Positions 59,784 through 64,000 of a DNA stretch of 64,000 bases are shown here, in pieces. Positions within the stretch are counted from its first letter, which is position 1. Each line of letters opens with the position of its first letter. Origin of the DNA: Verrucomicrobiota bacterium (GTDB taxonomy: Bacteria > Verrucomicrobiota > Verrucomicrobiia > Opitutales > UBA953); NCBI GenBank assembly GCA_003569205.1, contig BGOK01000007.1, positions 1-64,000 of the forward strand. The letters run 5' to 3'. The notes under the pieces are model-generated. The model was given only the letters and a program-made list of their open reading frames with translations, had not been told where the DNA came from and did no database searches. Both the position numbers and the translations under genes were made by a program.

Positions 59784-62570
59784 ATGGCGCCGCGTCAGCC
59801 GTTGCCCGCACTCACCGAGGACGATCTCATCGATCTAGCCGGCGGTGCGACCGTGCTCCTCGCCAAGCAGCTCGTCCTTAAAGGCAAGGTCAAGAAAGCG
59901 ATCTGGGCCTTCCCCAACGTGGAAGCCTTGGTCGATGACGGCACCGAATCCCGTGAAGCCAGCTGGAACCTGCGCTCCATTACTTTCCAGCGCAACGAGT
60001 GCGCCTGCGAGGTTTCCGTTCGGCAAAGAAAGTTATGCGTCCACTCGGCCGCGGCCTACCTGGCCTTGGCCGCCAAGGAAGGGACAATCAAACTAACGGA
60101 AGACGCGCCACCCAAACCAGCGGTCGCCAGTAAGACCGATGTAAAAGAAAACTCTAAATCCGCCAAAACCGAGCCGACCGCCGCCCCTCAGGGGCCGAAG
60201 CTCAAATCCCTCAACCTCTCCCCGAAACGCGGCACGCCGATTGAGGTCCGGTTCATCATACCGCCGAACATCGCCACGGCAGCCCAGCGCGACGAAATCA
60301 TCTGCCGCCTGGAGCTCCGCATCGACGGTATCCAGACCGCCCCAGAAAATATCGATCGCACCAAGGCTTGGACCATCGAGCCCGACACGGTCTTCTTCTT
60401 GGCTATCCTCGAGAACCTCTGTAACGGCAAGCTACAGGGCCTATTACCACTCTCCCGCCGGCACCTGCGCCAGCTCCTCGGCGTCGGCAAAGGCCTCGCC
60501 ATCTTCCGGATGGCCAATGCGCCCGAGGTTCCCTTGGCCTGGTCCGGTGATAGCCTAGCGGGCGTCCATACGCACCTGCAGGAACCTGAAGTTACCCCGC
60601 AGACGACGCACAACGGTGAGGCCCTGGACGACGAGAAGGAAGAAATCCGCTCCCAAGACCGCGGCGAAGAAGACGCCCCTTGGGTCGACGGCTCCATGAA
60701 GTGGCTGCGCATCCGCCTGCCCCAGAAGTCGAGTGGCCCGGTGTCCGAGCTCCGCGAAGTCCTGCAGCGCAACGGGTTCGTCCTCGAAACGGCCACACGC
60801 GAATGGTACCTCAACGGGACGATTCAAGTCCTCAACTTCCTGGCCCGCCACCACAAGGTCCTCTGCATCGATAACGATTCGTACTTCACGCACAACCTGA
60901 AGCACTCCCTGCGCAACGTCGACTTCGCCAAGGCGAAATGCGACGCCGCCGAAGAGACTGGCGGTTTCCGCTTTGCTATCGGCATCGACCCCGAAGGTAA
61001 GAGCTCCAAGGTCGTCCAAGAAGCGTTGAAGAGTGGCCGCATGTTCTTCTACACGGACCGCGGCCCGCGCCTGATTACGCCCGAGTTGATGGAGTCCATC
61101 CGCAACGCCCAGCGCCGTATCACGGGCGAAGCCAAGCGCGACGTCGACCTCGACCTCAACCTGAAGATCGGCTTCGCCGACCTCGCCAGCGCCGATGCCA
61201 TCGCCGAGGAACTCCAAGCCGCCTTCGCCCCGCCCGAGGCTTGGGCCAAGCGCTCGGACGCCATCCGTAACCTGTCGAAGCTGCAGCCCGCGCCGATTCG
61301 CCCTGAGCTCACCCAGATGCTCCGCCTGTACCAACAGGTCGGCGTGGCTTGGCTCTGGCACCTGCATAACAATCACCTCGGTGGCCTACTGGCCGACGAA
61401 ATGGGCCTCGGCAAGACGGTCCAAGCCCTGGCCTTTATGGAAGTAGTCCGCCGGGAACGTCCTGAAGAGGGTCCCTGCCTCGTGGTCTGCCCCGCCTCGC
61501 TCGTCGAGAACTGGCGCCGCGAAGCCCGCCGCTTCACGCCCGCCCTCAAGGTCCTCGCGCACCACGGCCAGTCCCGGGAATCCTCGCCCGAATACCTCAA
61601 GCGCTTCGACCTCATCATCACCTCCTACGGCACCCTCGCCCGCGACGTGGGTTCCTTCGCGCTGGTCAATTGGAGCACGGCCACGTGCGATGAAGGCCAG
61701 AATATTAAGAACCCACGCGCCCAGGCCACTAAGGCCGTGAAGCAGATTATCGCCAAGGGCCGCTACATCCTCACCGGTACGCCGGTAGAGAATTCCCTCG
61801 AAGACCTCCGCTCACTCTTCGGGTACCTCATGCCGGGCTACCTGCCCAAGCCGGAGGAACGCCTGGCGTCCGATGACCGCAAGTGGCACGACGACCGTCT
61901 GCTCCAGATGGCGGCGCCTTACATCCTCCGCCGTGCCAAAATCGCCGTCGCCCCGGAGCTACCGCCGAAAATCGAACAAATTCTCTACTGTGACTTCGAA
62001 GAGAACCAGAAGAAGTTCTATGACGAGATGCAGGAAACGACCCGGCAGGAAATCTTCGATATGGAAATGAGTGGGGCCAAGGACAACGCCATCCGGATGG
62101 CCGCCTTCAACCAGCTCCTCCGGCTCCGCCAGATTTGCGCCGACCCGCGCATCCTCGATCCGAAGATGGACGAGGCCGATTCCGCCAAGCTCCAAGCCTT
62201 CCTCGAGCTCCTCGAAGAATCCATCGATGCGAACCACCGCATGCTGGTGTTCTCGACCTTCGTCTCCGCGCTCACGATCATCCGCAAGGCACTCGAAGCC
62301 CGCGGCATCCCCTATTGCTACCTCGACGGCTCGACCAACGACCGCCAAGGGGTCTGCGATACGTTCAACTCGACTCCGACGATCCCGGTCATGCTCATGT
62401 CTCTCAAGGCGGGCGGCACGGGCCTCAACCTCACCGGGGCCGACACGGTCGTCCACTACGACCCTTGGTGGAACCCCGCCGCCGAGGCCCAGGCTACCGA
62501 CCGGGCCCACCGTATCGGGCAGACCCGGACCGTCACCAGTATCAAGCTTATCGCCGCTGGAACGATCTAA
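59784..62570 (+). CDS. SWIM-domain SNF2-family helicase-like ATPase (premature in-frame stop)
   Basis: 928 residues to the TAA at 62568. A SWIM zinc-finger (CxC...CVH near 73-90) is followed by an uncharacterised middle region. The SNF2 ATPase has LADEMGLGKT near 537, a DEGQ box at 636-639 (the family usually has DEAQ or DEAH), LTGTPVEN and the C-terminal helicase lobe ending in QATDRAHRIGQ. These enzymes move nucleoprotein or DNA using ATP. The normal family ending (EERVMDLQKSK...) continues in the same frame after the TAA, so the stop appears to have replaced a Glu codon. The ATG at 59784 is the first plausible start. Confidence 0.9.
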   Translation: MAPRQPLPALTEDDLIDLAGGATVLLAKQLVLKGKVKKAIWAFPNVEALVDDGTESREASWNLRSITFQRNECACEVSVRQRKLCVHSAAAYLALAAKEGTIKLTEDAPPKPAVASKTDVKENSKSAKTEPTAAPQGPKLKSLNLSPKRGTPIEVRFIIPPNIATAAQRDEIICRLELRIDGIQTAPENIDRTKAWTIEPDTVFFLAILENLCNGKLQGLLPLSRRHLRQLLGVGKGLAIFRMANAPEVPLAWSGDSLAGVHTHLQEPEVTPQTTHNGEALDDEKEEIRSQDRGEEDAPWVDGSMKWLRIRLPQKSSGPVSELREVLQRNGFVLETATREWYLNGTIQVLNFLARHHKVLCIDNDSYFTHNLKHSLRNVDFAKAKCDAAEETGGFRFAIGIDPEGKSSKVVQEALKSGRMFFYTDRGPRLITPELMESIRNAQRRITGEAKRDVDLDLNLKIGFADLASADAIAEELQAAFAPPEAWAKRSDAIRNLSKLQPAPIRPELTQMLRLYQQVGVAWLWHLHNNHLGGLLADEMGLGKTVQALAFMEVVRRERPEEGPCLVVCPASLVENWRREARRFTPALKVLAHHGQSRESSPEYLKRFDLIITSYGTLARDVGSFALVNWSTATCDEGQNIKNPRAQATKAVKQIIAKGRYILTGTPVENSLEDLRSLFGYLMPGYLPKPEERLASDDRKWHDDRLLQMAAPYILRRAKIAVAPELPPKIEQILYCDFEENQKKFYDEMQETTRQEIFDMEMSGAKDNAIRMAAFNQLLRLRQICADPRILDPKMDEADSAKLQAFLELLEESIDANHRMLVFSTFVSALTIIRKALEARGIPYCYLDGSTNDRQGVCDTFNSTPTIPVMLMSLKAGGTGLNLTGADTVVHYDPWWNPAAEAQATDRAHRIGQTRTVTSIKLIAAGTI

Positions 62571-62690
62571 GAGCGGGTCATGGACCTCCAAAAGTCCAAG
62601 TCTGAGATGTTGCGTAAGCTCCTCAGTGAATCAGACTCCGTCTCGTCTGCCCTCAGCCTCGACGACATCAAAGCCCTCCTGACGGTCTAA
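62571..62690 (+). other. In-frame C-terminal tail of the SNF2 gene beyond the stop codon
   Basis: Immediately after TAA 62568-62570, 39 codons continue in the same frame to a second TAA at 62688, spelling ERVMDLQKSKSEMLRKLL, then SESDS, then LSLDDIKALL. This is the standard end of bacterial SWIM/SNF2 proteins. No start codon serves it as an independent gene. The upstream stop sits exactly where the conserved first Glu of the EER motif is expected. Confidence 0.8.
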
Positions 62691-62699
62691 CCACTCCCC

Positions 62700-63713
62700 A
62701 TGCTTTCCACACTCATTCGCCGCAATCGCCCCCGGAGCGAGATGTCGTTCATGGAGCATATCGACGACCTCCGCGTCTCGTTGATTCGCGTGCTGGCGGT
62801 CTTTATGGTCGGCATGGTGGCGTCCCTGATTTTCTACGAGAAGATCCCCTCCTTCCTCAACCTGCCGCTCGAATGGGCCAAAAGCCCTGAAACCTCACCG
62901 ATTGGCTTCCTCATCGGCAAAGCCGAACCATCGCTCGCGGCCCTCGGCGACCTCAAGGAGTTCACCTTCATGGGCGTCTGGTCGGTACTCATGTACGCAG
63001 CCTTCGCCGCCGGCATCGCCTTGGCCTCCCCCATCTTCCTTTATGAGGTGGTTCGTTTCGTTGGCCCAGCGCTGAACAACAAAGAAAAGCGCGGGCTCAT
63101 CCCATTCTGCGTTGCGGCACTTATTCTCTTCTTCTGCGGGGCCTCCCTCGCCTTCCTCTGGCTGACGCCCATGTCCGTCCAGATTTGGCACCATTTCGCC
63201 AGCGGGATGGGCATCGAGGTGACTTGGCAGGCCTCCGATTATTACTCTTTTGTGACGATGATGAGCCTGCTGACAGGCCTGACGTTCCAATTCCCGCTGG
63301 CGCTGATTATCCTGATGTGGCTCGAATTGGTCCGCCCCCGCACGTTACTCAAATCCTGGCGCGGCATGCTCTTCGGTATCCTTGTCCTGGTCGGCCTGAT
63401 CACGCCGATTGGTGACCCGCTCTCTCTCTTTGTCCTCACGGGAATCCTCTTCTGCTTCTACCTCGTGGCGGTGGGCGTGGGCGGAGCCATCGTCCGTCGC
63501 AAACGCATTGCCCGCGGCGATAAGCCGAACCCTGAGGACGACGATATCGGCGATGATGACGATGACGAACCAGATCCGGATGGCCCGAATGACTCATCTT
63601 CTAATTACGGCTCATCCGCCGGCAGAACCGTCACCTCCGAGCCCAAAGCTATCACGGCCAAGCCCAAGTCCGCCCCGCCACCCGCCGAGGGCGACCTGAG
63701 CTCGCTCGACTAA
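62700..63713 (+). CDS. tatC: Sec-independent protein translocase subunit TatC
   Basis: 337 residues. The N-terminal MSFMEHIDDLRVSLIRVL is the conserved cytoplasmic signal-binding region, followed by six hydrophobic helices, with YEVVRFVGPAL after helix two and LITPIGDPLS before the last helices. The first periplasmic loop is extended (residues about 50-85), and the C-terminus carries an acidic, Asp-rich tail followed by a Ser/Pro/Lys region, about 60 residues longer than in E. coli. It supports export of the Tat-signal proteins encoded here. tatA and tatB are not in the window. Confidence 0.93.
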   Translation: MLSTLIRRNRPRSEMSFMEHIDDLRVSLIRVLAVFMVGMVASLIFYEKIPSFLNLPLEWAKSPETSPIGFLIGKAEPSLAALGDLKEFTFMGVWSVLMYAAFAAGIALASPIFLYEVVRFVGPALNNKEKRGLIPFCVAALILFFCGASLAFLWLTPMSVQIWHHFASGMGIEVTWQASDYYSFVTMMSLLTGLTFQFPLALIILMWLELVRPRTLLKSWRGMLFGILVLVGLITPIGDPLSLFVLTGILFCFYLVAVGVGGAIVRRKRIARGDKPNPEDDDIGDDDDDEPDPDGPNDSSSNYGSSAGRTVTSEPKAITAKPKSAPPPAEGDLSSLD

Positions 63714-63727
63714 TCTCTCCCACCTCC

Positions 63728-64000
63728 ATGCGCCTCCCAATCTCCCTACTGCTGTTGGCCGCCCTGCCCTTCGCTCACGCGGCGGACCCTGACAATACGC
63801 TGTTTGGAAAGAAAGCCGGTACGACGGAGAAAGTTATCGTTACCAAGGTGATCGAGGTCGAGAAGGCTCCGGCCGATAAGATGGCCCCCGCCACGGAGAA
63901 GCCGGCCATGGAAAAAGAAATGGAGGCCCCCAAGGAAGGTATGAAGCCTAAGATGGAAATGGCCGAAGGTGACAAGCCTGCTACCAAGCCCAAAATGGCC
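63728..64000 (+). CDS. Secreted Met/Lys/Pro/Glu-rich protein (N-terminal part, runs off the right edge)
   Basis: 91 codons before the edge. A signal peptide (MRLPISLLLLAALPFAHAA) is followed by a short segment (LFGKKAGTTEKVIVTKVIEV) and then a low-complexity region dominated by Met, Lys, Pro and Glu (for instance MEKEMEAPKEGMKPKMEM). No domain is recognisable in the visible part. It starts 14 bases after tatC. The leader TCTCTCCCACCTCC is pyrimidine-rich. Confidence 0.7.
   Translation, partial: MRLPISLLLLAALPFAHAADPDNTLFGKKAGTTEKVIVTKVIEVEKAPADKMAPATEKPAMEKEMEAPKEGMKPKMEMAEGDKPATKPKMA

Noticed and set aside
62568-62570. Selenocysteine or pyrrolysine at the SNF2 stop
   Set aside because: The codon is TAA, which neither system uses, and the position normally holds Glu.
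1-64000. CRISPR arrays, insertion sequences, prophage or defence island
   Set aside because: No regular short repeats with spacers, transposase or integrase motifs, phage structural genes or known defence domains were seen anywhere in the window.

Overview
This 64 kb window is bacterial chromosome: GC-rich, densely packed, and with no phage, insertion sequence or CRISPR array that I could see. The gene set points to Verrucomicrobiota, probably an Opitutales-like lineage. The pointers are the DUF1552/cytochrome-DUF1592 pair, a periplasmic sulfatase, a ThuA-like protein, Tat-exported Gfo/Idh/MocA oxidoreductases, two M60 (mucinase-type) metallopeptidases, GYF_2/TM2 proteins and many secreted proteins of unknown function. 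The assignment rests on gene content, not on a marker-gene tree.

Layout. 1-10.8 kb: an aminotransferase running off the left edge, an Lrp/AsnC regulator broken by a frameshift, DAHP synthase, a divergent Fur-family/nadA pair, a small HTH protein, aat, aroK, two exported-protein genes, an FAH-family hydrolase, a PaaK-like adenylate-forming enzyme and ilvE. 10.8-24.3 kb: a heterodimeric ABC exporter, a membrane-protein gene split over three frames behind glgC, a WalJ/YycJ-like metallo-hydrolase, an ABCG-like transporter with two unknown envelope proteins, and a GH20 hexosaminidase. 24.3-33.7 kb: core genes (EF-P-like, tRNA-Gln, pyrH-frr, sucC-sucD), two TM2 proteins, two secreted proteins and leuC-orf-leuD. 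33.8-41.7 kb: two M60 peptidases flanking purU, a split phosphotransacetylase, and a frameshifted amidohydrolase. 41.7-50.1 kb: DUF2339 membrane protein, DUF1552 and DUF1592/cytochrome genes, comM. 50.1-58.8 kb: a glycan-oriented block (ThuA-like, clan GH-D hydrolase, and a minus-strand run sulfatase > MFS > Gfo/Idh > gluconokinase). 58.8-64 kb: a DapF-family protein lacking both catalytic cysteines, a SWIM-SNF2 helicase with an in-frame TAA, tatC, and a secreted protein running off the right edge.

How the genes work together: the core metabolic genes cover aromatic, branched-chain, NAD, pyrimidine and TCA steps. The secreted hydrolases (GH20, clan GH-D, sulfatase, M60 peptidases) suggest foraging on sulfated or glycoprotein-like polymers.

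Most interesting signals: (1) both catalytic cysteines of the DapF homologue are serine; (2) start codons across the window mostly lack a Shine-Dalgarno and instead follow short pyrimidine-rich leaders, often ending in CCCC directly before ATG; (3) four apparent single-base deletions in three genes and one in-frame nonsense codon interrupt otherwise conserved genes, which is either sequencing error or real decay; (4) EF-P carries Asn at position 34; (5) the Fur-family protein lacks the HHDH metal motif; (6) Pta is split into separate catalytic and regulatory proteins in swapped order.
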